The notes under the pieces: generated by a model
Seen by the model: the letters and a program-made list of their open reading frames with translations, nothing else
Databases searched by the model: none
What the model was told of the DNA's origin: nothing
Origin: Symbiodinium natans
Taxonomy: Eukaryota; Sar; Dinophyceae; Suessiales; Symbiodiniaceae
DNA length: 64,000 nt
Assembly (NCBI GenBank): GCA_905221605.1
Contig: CAJNDS010002111.1
Coordinates: 436,565-500,564 of the forward strand
Reading direction: 5' to 3'
In this document: positions 1 to 8,990 of the stretch, one piece after another
Position numbering within the stretch: the stretch's first letter is position 1
How the letters are laid out: every line of letters starts with the position of its first letter
Made by a program: the position numbers and the translations under genes

Positions 1-664
1 CGTCATGGTCTGCAGACTGGCTCAACAACTCATCGCGCGCACCTGTTCGGCATGAAGTATGCCCAGAGCTGAGCTCAGACACTTCAGGGTTGACGTCGAC
101 CATTAAGTCTTCTGCCGCCGAAACAGGGGAGTTTTCGTCACCCCAATCTAGGCCATCAACTTCTGCATCCAACGGCCTTGGCAACCGCAACAACGGCCCA
201 GAGGACTGTACAACAGCCCCAAATGGGGGCAACTCAAAGGGAACGATAGGAAGGACTGGCGGCCCATCATCTTCACTGACATGTCCGACCGAAAGATCAT
301 CCCCCTCTATATCCGGCAAACTATCCTCAGACATTGCACCACGAAGAGGTCGTTAATCAGGCAAAGACAGGAGCTGGCGATAACACGACTGCACCCAATG
401 GGTAGCAGCACCAAAGCTGGTCCAATCAGACAGCGTGAGGTACAGAAGAAAACGGGCCCCTTCACGCCGACTAACAAGGAGGCCACGGAAACTAGGCTCC
501 ACAATGTAGCTGAAAATATCAGGTGGTGCGTCCAAGCAGCGCTGAAGTGCAGGCACGTGAAAGTGCAAAGGTCGAATGCGCACGGGTACAAAAACAAAAG
601 AGGGCACAGGCACCCGGAAATCGTCGGAAGACGATGTGGAGGCACTTGATGCAGACAGGTCCAT
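1..664 (-). pseudogene. Minus-strand reading frame interrupted by one stop, partial at left edge
   Basis: Reading leftward from an ATG at 664, a frame starts MDLSASSASTSSSDDF and stays open to a stop near 353. The same frame then reopens with an ATG at 334 (MSEDSLPDIEGDD, strongly acidic) and is open to the window edge. Codon content looks protein-like on both sides of the stop, so this may be one gene broken by a stop, or two exons with an unseen junction. I do not recognise the protein. It lies outside the transposon that starts at 1215. It may be a fragment of another mobile element, but that is a guess. Confidence 0.35.
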
Positions 665-1214
665 CCACTTCCCGATCGCGGGAAGCTTGCACGAAACTAA
701 AGTCTTAGCACCTCTTTAAGAGCCACTAGACTAGAACGCGGCCTCGGGTCTCAAAATTTTTGGCACTGAGCTGAAGAGCCAGTGCTGCACACACATCTTC
801 CTGCACATGCAATTGCAAATCGTCGTTGGCATACCAAGCAAGACAAGCATCAGAAACTTTTGGGCTTCAAACCAAGACCAAACGGCACCCCGTTTTTCTT
901 AGAGACAATTTGGCAGCAATCGATAAAACACCATTCGCTCGCGAACAGTAAGCATAATCATTCTCCACTTCCCTACTTCTCTAATTTTCGACTTTTGAAC
1001 GCAAGAAACAAAAAAGAAAACGAATGGAATGGAATTTAGGCGACTTCTCTAGTTGCTCTCTACTTCTCTGATCTCGAAAAGGAGCACAAGAAACAAACAA
1101 GAAACGAAAGGGTGTGTCAAGAATTGTTCAAATCAGAGGAGTGTCGTTTCTTGTTTTTCTTTCTTGTGTTTGTTTTTCGCAAATTCTACCCCTTTGTTTT
1201 ATATATATATATAT
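665..1214. other. Non-coding flank with CTTCTCT-type repeats and a (TA)n tract
   Basis: No convincing gene. Between about 958 and 1112 the sequence repeats a motif like ACTTCTCTNATTTTCGA followed by AAGAAACAAA and GGAATTTAG. A related block lies at 6430-6540, just beyond the other end of the transposon. The stretch ends in a TA dinucleotide run (1201-1214) that abuts the left inverted repeat. Confidence 0.5.
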
Positions 1215-1241
1215 GGTACCCCCCCCCTGGAGAATCTACCT
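1215..1241 (+). repeat. Left terminal inverted repeat of the transposon
   Basis: Begins GGTACCCCCCCCCTGGAG at the edge of a TA run and continues AATCTACCT. It matches the reverse complement of 6336-6361 except for three or four positions in the middle. Confidence 0.8.
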
Positions 1242-1370
1242 CCAGAGGGTGGGGGTTTAACATATCTATACTTTAATCAATTAGCTTGAGTTGTTTTTTC
1301 TTTTCAGCCAGAGGGTGGGGGTTTAACATATCTCTATTTTAATTTCTTAGCTTAAGTTATCTTTTTCTTT
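1242..1370 (+). repeat. Subterminal direct repeat, about 66-bp period
   Basis: Two copies start with CCAGAGGGTGGGGGTTTAAC at about 1242 and 1308, each followed by ATATCT and an AT-rich stretch ending in TTAGCTT. Subterminal repeats of this kind often bind transposase; here that is inference. Confidence 0.7.
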
Positions 1371-1478
1371 TTTAAGTCACGGTCTTCGTCCTTATGTATG
1401 TGTAGGATATGATTTCCTATATCATTCTCCTATATGCTGGGAGTGCGGTGTAAGTTTTTTTTTTTAAGTGTGTGTTTT

Positions 1479-1526
1479 GTTTATAAGCAGTTGGGTTGCT
1501 TATAAGCACTGGGGTTGCTTATAAGC
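1479..1526 (+). promoter_or_regulatory. Iteron set 1: three 19-bp repeats with palindromic core GCTTATAAGC
   Basis: The core lies at 1479-1488 (GTTTATAAGC), 1498-1507 and 1517-1526 (both perfect GCTTATAAGC), exactly 19 bp apart. GCTTATAAGC is its own reverse complement and contains TTATAA. The set lies upstream of the first reading frame. It could be a protein-binding array (promoter operator or replication iteron) or a TATA-type promoter cluster. Confidence 0.65.
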
Positions 1527-1716
1527 AGGATGGAGGGAGGGAGGGGGGGGGCGTTGGGGGGGTTTGGCCCCAGGACCTCTGAACCACCCCCCCCCCCCTG
1601 AAAGATCATCCAAGATGTCCTCATCTTACTCAGTAGAGCCCAAGACCTGTGAACATGAAAATGTTACTGAAGCATTTGGTTAAAGAGTGAGAAGTGTACG
1701 TGAACAAGTAGTTGCC

Positions 1717-2484
1717 ATGAAGCGCGTGGGAGCGGTATCGGGCCTCATCTCCTTGGAGAATGGTGTCTGCAAACTTGAATTGGTTCAGAGCTCCTTCACT
1801 CCAAGCACTTCCGCATCCACAGCTTCTATGCCTAATCCCTCGTCTCCTCCACCGGTCATCTCTACCATAGTCGAGAAAATCAAGAGTGGCACCCTCGAGA
1901 CACATCCCACGAAGCAAGACTTGACATTACGCCAAGTCCAATCACATGTGATCTATCTCCAGCACAAGTTCTCCCTAGCACCAGGAGCCCAGGGCGGCTG
2001 GAATCAGTTGGCAGAAGATGCACTTCGCGAGTGGTTGAGAACCAAAAAGCGTGGTGCAGCAGCGAAAGCCAGTTCGTCAAAGCAGGTGCTCGCCATCACA
2101 GATGAACCGGGGCGTGCGTCATCACCGGAGGCTACCACATCATCGTCGTCTACCGGCCCGGGCTTATCAACGCAGCCGCTCGCCATCGCAAACGAACCGT
2201 CACCACCCTCGGCTACCACACATGAGAACGCACCACATGATACGCCGCCGTCTCCTACCGGCCAAGATTCCTCGTCGAGTTCTTCTTCGTCGTCCTCATC
2301 AGACACATCAAGCAAGCCCGACACCGTGAATTACATGGGCTGGGTAAGTGATTGGCATGATTTGGCGGCTTCTTGTGTACATATCTTGCGTGACTCGCAA
2401 AACAACCCCAAGAAGCGTAGAATCGCAAAGGACTTGCTTCAGAATATCAATGCCTCTAAGGCAGAGTGGGACTCAAACAAGTAA
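1717..2484 (+). CDS. Hypothetical transposon-borne protein, Ser-rich linker
   Basis: A 255-residue frame from the ATG at 1717; a longer reading from a GTG at 1687 is possible. The N-terminal half has a structured-looking segment around PTKQDLTLRQVQSHVIYLQH and WNQLAEDALREWL, followed by a basic run (RTKKRGAAAK). A long Ser/Thr/Pro linker with a serine homopolymer follows, then a C-terminal helical part (SDWHDLAASCVHILRDSQNN) with KKRR. The domain layout (helical, basic, disordered linker, helical) suggests a DNA-binding or adaptor protein. I know no family for it. It lies between the two iteron sets and inside the inverted repeats, so it belongs to the element. Confidence 0.55.
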   Translation: MKRVGAVSGLISLENGVCKLELVQSSFTPSTSASTASMPNPSSPPPVISTIVEKIKSGTLETHPTKQDLTLRQVQSHVIYLQHKFSLAPGAQGGWNQLAEDALREWLRTKKRGAAAKASSSKQVLAITDEPGRASSPEATTSSSSTGPGLSTQPLAIANEPSPPSATTHENAPHDTPPSPTGQDSSSSSSSSSSSDTSSKPDTVNYMGWVSDWHDLAASCVHILRDSQNNPKKRRIAKDLLQNINASKAEWDSNK

Positions 2485-2569
2485 GCAAAGGAGCCCACAC
2501 AGCAGATGACATAATCTTCCTTCAGACCGGCTGCCTGCTTTGGATTGCAGTTGAAAACAAAAAGCGCGT

Positions 2570-2617
2570 GCTTATAAACAGCTCGCTTGCTTATAAGCAG
2601 CTCGCTTGCTTATAAAC
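2570..2617 (+). promoter_or_regulatory. Iteron set 2: three 19-bp repeats, same core as set 1
   Basis: Cores at 2570-2579 (GCTTATAAAC), 2589-2598 (perfect GCTTATAAGC) and 2608-2617 (GCTTATAAAC), again 19 bp apart, with CAGCTCGCTT between them. The array precedes the second reading frame by about 100 bp, mirroring the position of set 1 before the first frame. Confidence 0.65.
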
Positions 2618-2714
2618 AGCCCATCTGACAGTAAGCCAGCATATATGGTGTCTTGTGTCAGGCTCTTCAGTTAGTTACCTTGGTAGTATAGATTCTTGGC
2701 TTCTTTAACTTGCC

Positions 2715-3290
2715 ATGCAAGAGTGTATCGCGATCGCCCAACACACGTACATCAAGTATGTCGACAAGCCCGTCCACGTCGTCGTCCCCACGGGTGAGCA
2801 CTGCATCTCGGATCTGCCTTTGATTGAAGTGCAAGGAAAGGGGAAGAAATTCAAGGAGTTCTTCCATATCGTTGAGAACGTCACCCCAGAGCACCTAGCA
2901 CAAATCCGAGAGGTTATGTGTGCGAATGAAATCGTCGTGGGTCGCTTACCCGGCTTTATCAGTCCAGGCGATGCTTTGGGTGAAAGTTGTCACCTACAGC
3001 TAGTTGTAGACAGCGCCGCCAACACCGTCCTGCAGTTCTTCCACTCGTCCGTGCCCTTGCCTTGGGGTGTAGTCAAAGCGTTCTGTCGCGGGGGCAGCGT
3101 CAAAGTCTTGAACTACAAGATCGCCACCAATTCCGACCTCGTGAAGAGAGGCTTCCTGGTAATGCTTTCCAAGATCAAGGGTGAGCAATGGCTAACACAA
3201 TCTCTTCAAGAGAAACTTCGCCGCCCACCCAAGGAACGGGGATATGGATGGAAATGCAAGCGGTGGTTCATGGGATGCAACACCCGATGA
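2715..3290 (+). CDS. Hypothetical transposon protein, possible N-terminal part of the helicase protein
   Basis: A 191-residue frame from ATG 2715. It contains VDKPVHVVVPTGEHCISDLP, a lysine-rich helix, and a hydrophobic strand with H93-L-Q95 (CHLQLVV) followed by VLQFFH. The HxQ signature recalls motif II of HUH Rep endonucleases, but I cannot identify motif I or a convincing YxxK motif III, so that reading is weak. The frame stays protein-like to about 3240 (LRRPPKERG), then overlaps the start of the helicase frame in a different phase. One frameshift would fuse the two into a two-domain protein of the size of a Rep. It could also be two separately translated proteins. Confidence 0.5.
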   Translation: MQECIAIAQHTYIKYVDKPVHVVVPTGEHCISDLPLIEVQGKGKKFKEFFHIVENVTPEHLAQIREVMCANEIVVGRLPGFISPGDALGESCHLQLVVDSAANTVLQFFHSSVPLPWGVVKAFCRGGSVKVLNYKIATNSDLVKRGFLVMLSKIKGEQWLTQSLQEKLRRPPKERGYGWKCKRWFMGCNTR

Positions 3291-4464
3291 GCTCCGCGAG
3301 GGCATCGCCCACATCAACAAGAATGCGCCCGTGGCGAACTCCAGCAATGAACAGTTCCTGTGGTCTCTACTCAATGTACGTGACAAGGACTCACCTATTT
3401 TCGGATGGCCTCTACACATTGTGAGCCGAGCATGCTCCAATCGTAGCCTTGGGAATTCCCAAGCAGAGGCTGAGCATTTCTTCCCCTTGCTGGTCCCCGA
3501 CTTGAACCCCACCATCATGGACAGGGTCCTGCCACTCGTCGTCCCTACTATGCCCACGCATGGCTTGATGATTCTTGGCAGAGCAGGGATTGGCAAAACT
3601 CCTCTTGCCATCATCGTGGCCTTAGCCGTTGCCAGACACCACCTGGCATCTCGCAACATCGAAGGTGTCGTGGTGGGACGGCGCCGATCCAAGCAGATCG
3701 ACGGATTTCGGGAGTGCCCAGGTGAACTACACATTCCCGTTATCTTGGACGACGCCATCCTTTCTTCTATATCCTTCGAGGACATCAAGTCCTTCCTGGA
3801 CGTGGGTGAGACATGTCTAGTTGACGCTCGATACCGAGCCGCGAAGTTTGTTCGCAACCAGGTCAGGATTCTGCTTAACAACCAGTGGGAGGAGGATGAT
3901 GAACCAGATGATCTCTCCTACCACAACAGCATCAGTTGGAAGCAGTTCAAGAAAATGATCTCCTCAGCCCTTGGCGATGCGCCCATGCCCCACATGATGG
4001 CAATTCTCAAACGGGCCTCCGTCATCATCGCTGGTCACAAAGGTGTTTACGTCCGTGTCGCCAGTGAGCACCAGTCGCAAACCATACATCGTTTCGAAGG
4101 AGGTGGTGTTACCGAAGATTGGCTTACTTCCACCCACAAGAGCTTCTACTCCAAGTACAAGGATGGCATCTATGCCAAGTACAGTGGTTACGAGGAAAAG
4201 CTGCAGTTAGAAGCTGACTTCATCGGTGATCTGCTGGCGACCTCTGAAGAAAAGGAGTACATGCGTCGTGGAGCCACATATGACTCATGGGCAGAAGAAG
4301 CCGACACAGCACCCGTAGAGTACCCACCTACACCTCGTTCGCGCCCGGCATCATCCAATGCTGCACAGAGTCCCGTCATCAAGTCGCCCCCGCCTAAAAT
4401 CATGAAGAAGTCCGAGGACGATGATGCAGATGAAGAGGCAGCAAAGGCTATGCACTCAGACTAA
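3244..4464 (+). CDS. P-loop ATPase with superfamily 3 (Rep-like) helicase motifs
   Basis: A 406-residue frame from ATG 3244. Walker A is GRAGIGKT at residues 112-119. Walker B is PVILDD with acidic residues 169-170. About 40 residues later comes a segment rich in Arg/Lys (VDARYRAAKFVRNQ) and then a strand ending in Asn (RILLNN, N212-N213). The order A, B, basic B', C-Asn and the spacing fit SF3 helicases, as in Rep proteins of small DNA replicons, better than AAA+ or FtsK. The C-terminal 80 residues are Pro/Ser/Asp-rich and look disordered. The role would be ATP-driven DNA unwinding or remodelling at the element ends or origin. The frame is intact and ends 38 bp before the transposase frame. 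The match is by motif only. Confidence 0.65.
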   Translation: MDGNASGGSWDATPDELREGIAHINKNAPVANSSNEQFLWSLLNVRDKDSPIFGWPLHIVSRACSNRSLGNSQAEAEHFFPLLVPDLNPTIMDRVLPLVVPTMPTHGLMILGRAGIGKTPLAIIVALAVARHHLASRNIEGVVVGRRRSKQIDGFRECPGELHIPVILDDAILSSISFEDIKSFLDVGETCLVDARYRAAKFVRNQVRILLNNQWEEDDEPDDLSYHNSISWKQFKKMISSALGDAPMPHMMAILKRASVIIAGHKGVYVRVASEHQSQTIHRFEGGGVTEDWLTSTHKSFYSKYKDGIYAKYSGYEEKLQLEADFIGDLLATSEEKEYMRRGATYDSWAEEADTAPVEYPPTPRSRPASSNAAQSPVIKSPPPKIMKKSEDDDADEEAAKAMHSD

Positions 4465-4502
4465 ACAGTGACATCCAGGTTTATGCTGGTTCGGATCGTA
4501 AT

Positions 4503-6038
4503 ATGGCATCGACGACACCGCCGTCACTTCGTCCACGGTTTGCTTCTCGACTTCATCCAGCTCAGGGTAGGGTCCATCACTCCAAGAAACATCGCGAATG
4601 GTCAAAACGTCGCCAAAATGAAAAGAAGTGCGTGCAAGATGTTGGTGTCATGTGCACTGCTGCCCGCATGTCACGTTTACAGTGCATGGGTGTATGTGGC
4701 CTCGTCCAGTCCAGGTTTTTACCGATCAAGTGCTTTCTGCGTCCTTGCCTCCATCTCTTGTCTTGGCCTTTATGCAATGGGAAAGACCACGAAGCCCACC
4801 AAGACCTCCAAGAGTGCCGTCATCGCGAAGAAGGGCAAAATGCGTCTGGTTCAGAAACGTGTAGCAGTGATGAAATCCAAGTTGTGGAAAAAATCAGCTA
4901 CATTCGGGACAAGAATGCAGTGCCTTCTCGTGGACAACGCAAGGAGCAGATCAAGTGGAAGCGAACTCTCCCTGAACTTCTTGAAGCCTCAGATCGTGGG
5001 ATCATCCGGCTCTTGATTGCGGACAAGATACTTCCAAAGTGGGATGGCAAGCGATGCCCCTCTTGCTCGAAAGGAACCTTGTCAAAGCTGTTCGTCGAAA
5101 AGCGAACCGGACTTCTCAAGCATCGATGCAGTAGGAAGACATGTCAGCTGCACATGAACCCCCATCATCTACATCCTCTTTTCACAGAAGGGCGCGGTGA
5201 TCCGTCCAGGTCGCTACAGCTCCAGTCCGCACTTCTACTTCTCAAGCTACACAAGGTTCCTCAGAGCACCATCCACTTGTTGCTCGACGTCAACCATAAG
5301 TGGATCGAGGACATGGAGTACAAGCTTTGTCGAATCCGAAAGGATTTCGTCGAGCAGAAGGAGAAGCACATCCAAATGGGGGACGGTAAAACCTGGAAGG
5401 ACGTGGAAGCCGACGAGGCTACGTTCGACAAGCGGGACATCTCTAAAGACGTGGAGTACAAGCACCTCATCAAGTGCCCAAAGGCCACAATGATGTGGGA
5501 GCAATGGGCGGGTGTAGTCCAGCGAGGCTGTCCTGAGACGTTGACCTTGTGCAAGCTCACGCCCAAGATCACGGTAAAGCGTGCCCCGGGCCCGGGAGCA
5601 ATCCGAAAGGTCGAGTGGAAGACCATGGGTGCCAAGCTTTTGTCCGGTCGCAAGATTATCTTGCATACTGACTCAGCCAAAAGCTACAAACTCAAGCTCG
5701 ACGGGGTTCTTCATGATCGGGTGGTGCACTGCAAAAGGCAGGTCAAGGTCAATGGGAAGACGCGTTGGGTGCAGCCCCACTATGTCCGCATCGTCAAGCA
5801 TAAGCTGCCCGGCACAAAGAACAAGACAATCACAGTGAAGTCCGGCACGCAGGTCATAGACCGGTGTTGGAGATTCCTAAAGGAACGTGTGCGTGTGAAT
5901 CAGCACACGAAAGCCGGTAGCTCCTTGCTGAGAGCCAAACTGCGAAGCGCCCAGTATGAATACTGGAATCGCAGTAAGGACTTGTGGCTGGCATGCGGAG
6001 AGCTATGCTCCCATGTCATGAGAAAGTTCTTGTCGTAG
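4503..6038 (+). CDS. IS1595/ISXO2-like (Merlin superfamily) DDE transposase
   Basis: The frame from ATG 4503 is 511 residues, but the first 120 or so look unlike protein. In another frame, from about 4779, a basic N-terminus (MGKTTKPTKTSKSAVIAKK) looks more natural, so the true start may lie there with a frameshift or intron near 4900. From about residue 125 the protein is convincing. A zinc ribbon starts with CPSC (C185, C188) and closes with CSRKTC. The DDE core has VEADEATF (D304), ILHTDSAKSY (D390) and QVIDRCWRFLKER (D453). The last aligns with the N/E-containing third motif of ISXO2 proteins, with Asp in place of Glu. It would cut and join the element ends. It is the 3'-most gene, 300 bp from the right inverted repeat. 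Confidence 0.75.
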   Translation: MASTTPPSLRPRFASRLHPAQGRVHHSKKHREWSKRRQNEKKCVQDVGVMCTAARMSRLQCMGVCGLVQSRFLPIKCFLRPCLHLLSWPLCNGKDHEAHQDLQECRHREEGQNASGSETCSSDEIQVVEKISYIRDKNAVPSRGQRKEQIKWKRTLPELLEASDRGIIRLLIADKILPKWDGKRCPSCSKGTLSKLFVEKRTGLLKHRCSRKTCQLHMNPHHLHPLFTEGRGDPSRSLQLQSALLLLKLHKVPQSTIHLLLDVNHKWIEDMEYKLCRIRKDFVEQKEKHIQMGDGKTWKDVEADEATFDKRDISKDVEYKHLIKCPKATMMWEQWAGVVQRGCPETLTLCKLTPKITVKRAPGPGAIRKVEWKTMGAKLLSGRKIILHTDSAKSYKLKLDGVLHDRVVHCKRQVKVNGKTRWVQPHYVRIVKHKLPGTKNKTITVKSGTQVIDRCWRFLKERVRVNQHTKAGSSLLRAKLRSAQYEYWNRSKDLWLACGELCSHVMRKFLS

Positions 6039-6125
6039 GCTTCCTTCGCCCCACAGGATATGGCGTCTCGGTAGTCCATATTCTCTATCCAATCCAGACC
6101 AACCGCGCTCGCAGGTAAAATTCAT

Positions 6126-6313
6126 GCGTCTGACATCGCAATAATTCGACCACACGCAACGCCATATATAAGATATGAAAATGGCATCTGACATGGCAAT
6201 AGCTCAACCACACACAACGCCATAAGACCTGAAAATGTAATTCTGGGAAGTTAATCTCGTGATCGTTCAACCATGTAATTCTGGGAAATTAATCTCGTGA
6301 TCGTTCAACCATA
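6126..6313 (+). repeat. Right subterminal direct repeats of the transposon
   Basis: Two tandem families. One starts GCRTCTGACAT at 6126 and 6184 (about 58 bp) and ends with ACGCCATA. The other starts TAATTCTGGGAA at 6238 and 6276 (38-bp period, one mismatch). A shared piece of the form TCAACCAYAYACRACGC occurs in both, giving at least three spaced copies near the right end. Confidence 0.7.
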
Positions 6314-6335
6314 TACGACGCGATAAAACCTTTAA

Positions 6336-6361
6336 AGGTAGATTCTTCTGGGGGGGGTAGC
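6336..6361 (-). repeat. Right terminal inverted repeat of the transposon
   Basis: Ends GGGGGGGGTAGC against a TA run (6362-6376). Its reverse complement matches the left end over about 26 bp. Confidence 0.8.
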
Positions 6362-6376
6362 ATATATATATATATA

Positions 6377-7054
6377 ATTCATTAAATTCCACCCAAGCAA
6401 AAAAAAAAAAAGCAACGAGAGCGGTGACATTTAGATAAATTCTCTCCTTCTCTGATTTTCGAATGACTTCTCTACTTATTCTCGGCTTTCCAAATAACTA
6501 CAAAGAAACAAAACAGAACAAGGGGAGGTGGAATTTAGATGAAATCCCGAAAAACCCAAACTCCACCACCGCCATCACCACCACCAACCACCGCCACGAC
6601 TACTACTACCACTACTACTAATACTACTACGACAACAACGATAACTGCAACTACAACTACAAATACAACTACAACTACAACTTGGGTTTTTTGTCTAACG
6701 GCAAAACGGGGGTGCGAAGCGTTCTCCCGCTATGTCTGTAGCCTCCGAGAAAAGATTGTGCAAGAAGCAGAACAGAAACCTTACAGCCTGCAGTATGCAG
6801 TATAACAAAGTAAACCAAAACCTCCGGTCTCTAGAAGCCGCCAGCGTCAAGCATCAAACGATTCACAAATATATAGAAGCCGCAAGGGTCAAACGATTCA
6901 CAACACTATAGAACAACAAATATTCAGAAAACATACAAAAGCAATCAGAGACAAACAAAGAGCCAGAAAAGATGTCAGGAGAGAAAAAACAAAAAACTAA
7001 CGCAATGCCGCTGCAAAAACAGTCTTGCACTCAAAAAATATTTCAACAATATCA
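6377..7054. other. Non-coding stretch with an (ACY)n tract
   Basis: Contains a CTTCTCT/AAGAAAC block (6430-6540) like the one left of the transposon and an impure ACC/ACT/ACA triplet tract (about 6560-6680). A repeated phrase, tAGAAGCCGC(c/a)AG(c/g)GTCAA, occurs at about 6834 and 6875. No gene seen. Confidence 0.5.
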
Positions 7055-7845
<791 letters not shown>

Positions 7846-8518
7846 ATTATTCCATTCCATTCCAATCGCAGCCGCAGTCCGAGTCCACAGCTTAGCGTAC
7901 AGCCTAGTGGCAATGCTTGTGCATTGACGCTTCCTGGAGCGCAAGTTCCACAAGAAACGAGTCGCTACGAATAGCCGAGCGAACTTCCCTGCACAGAAGA
8001 ACAGCATATTGTTGCGACAGTGCGGCATCAAGGCTGATGTGTGCACTGATGCTTCTGGCTAATCTGGAATCATCCGCCCATTGCGTGACCTGGCCTCCCT
8101 GTGCCTCTGATCGTCTGCAGATCAGTCGAGTCGTGTAGTACCCTGAATGTGGATTAGTTCCACAATGCAACAGGAGAGCGCACATGCAGTGGAGAACATT
8201 TAAAAGGTGATGCTGTGCATGAAAGACTGGGAGGAGAACAGTCGGGTTAATGGTTATGGGCCTGGATCGAAGCATGAGTAGAATGTTGGCTGAAGCGCAT
8301 AAGTCTCAACATGAGAACTTGCGGCTGCTGGAGGGCATGGATGGTGTGCTGGTGCATATGCCAACTATGAGACTCTGCAAATCAGTGAACTCAGGCTTCT
8401 GCACAAGGTTACGGTGCCTGTTTTGAAAAACCCGGACATCTAAACAGTCAACAGGTATTTCATACTACCTCCGTGGAGCGCGGCGTCAGGCCGCCCAGCG
8501 TTTTAAACATCCGGAAAT
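7846..8518. other. Unassigned sequence between two repeat arrays
   Basis: Ordinary-complexity DNA with short frames on both strands. The longest (minus strand, 123 residues) has no recognisable motif. I see no supported gene. Confidence 0.4.
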
Positions 8519-8990
8519 AACCTCCACCCAACACCCCTCCAACCCCAGCCTCCACAGCCAACCGCCCCCATCCAGCCAATACCCCCCAAAACACCCTCCA
8601 GCCAAAGCCCCCTCCAGCCAACACCCAACCCTCCAGCCAACCGCCCCCATCCAGCCAACACCCCCTCCCCCAGCCCCCCAAACGCCTGGCCAAGCCCTCC
8701 TCCACAGCCAACCAACACCCCCCAAAACCCTCCAGGCAAAGCCCCCTCCAGCCAAACCCCGCTCCAGGCAGCCAACCTCCACCCAGCACCCCTCCAACCC
8801 CCAGTCAATTTCCATTAGTCAACCCCCTCCAACCGCCTCCAGCCCCTCCACCCCCAAGCCAGCCAACCTCCACCCAGCACCCCTCCAAACCTCAGCCGAT
8901 TTACCAGCCAAACCCCCGCCACCAGCCAAACCCCTCCAGCCACACCCCCCTCCAGCCCCTCTCCAACCAACACCAACTCTCCAAGCTCAA
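8519..8990. repeat. Cytosine-rich minisatellite, unit like CCCTCCAGCCAA
   Basis: A degenerate array built from CCCCCTCCAGCCAACACC and variants. The Gly/Trp-rich frames on the minus strand are artefacts of the repeat. Confidence 0.85.

Larger units (their letters stand above)
1215..6361 (+). mobile_element. 5.1 kb DNA transposon, IS1595/ISXO2 (Merlin-like) with a Rep-like SF3 helicase
   Basis: The two ends are inverted repeats of about 27 bp (1215-1241 and 6336-6361). Reading inward from each end gives G-G/C-TACCCCCCCC, a short variable part, then AGAATCTACCT. Both ends abut a TA dinucleotide run, so a target duplication cannot be delimited. Inside lie four plus-strand reading frames (1717-2484, 2715-3290, 3244-4464, 4503-6038), subterminal direct repeats at both ends, and two triplets of a palindromic iteron. 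Merlin elements are usually small with a transposase as their only gene; here a P-loop/SF3-type ATPase and two further frames travel with it. The ATPase and transposase frames are long and open. The first two frames are related to nothing I recognise, and a frame change separates the second from the third, so the copy may be slightly decayed. Confidence 0.75.

Noticed and set aside
8460-8815. Gly/Trp-rich minus-strand frames
   Set aside because: Explained by the CCCTCCAGCCAA minisatellite; three overlapping frames are all open.
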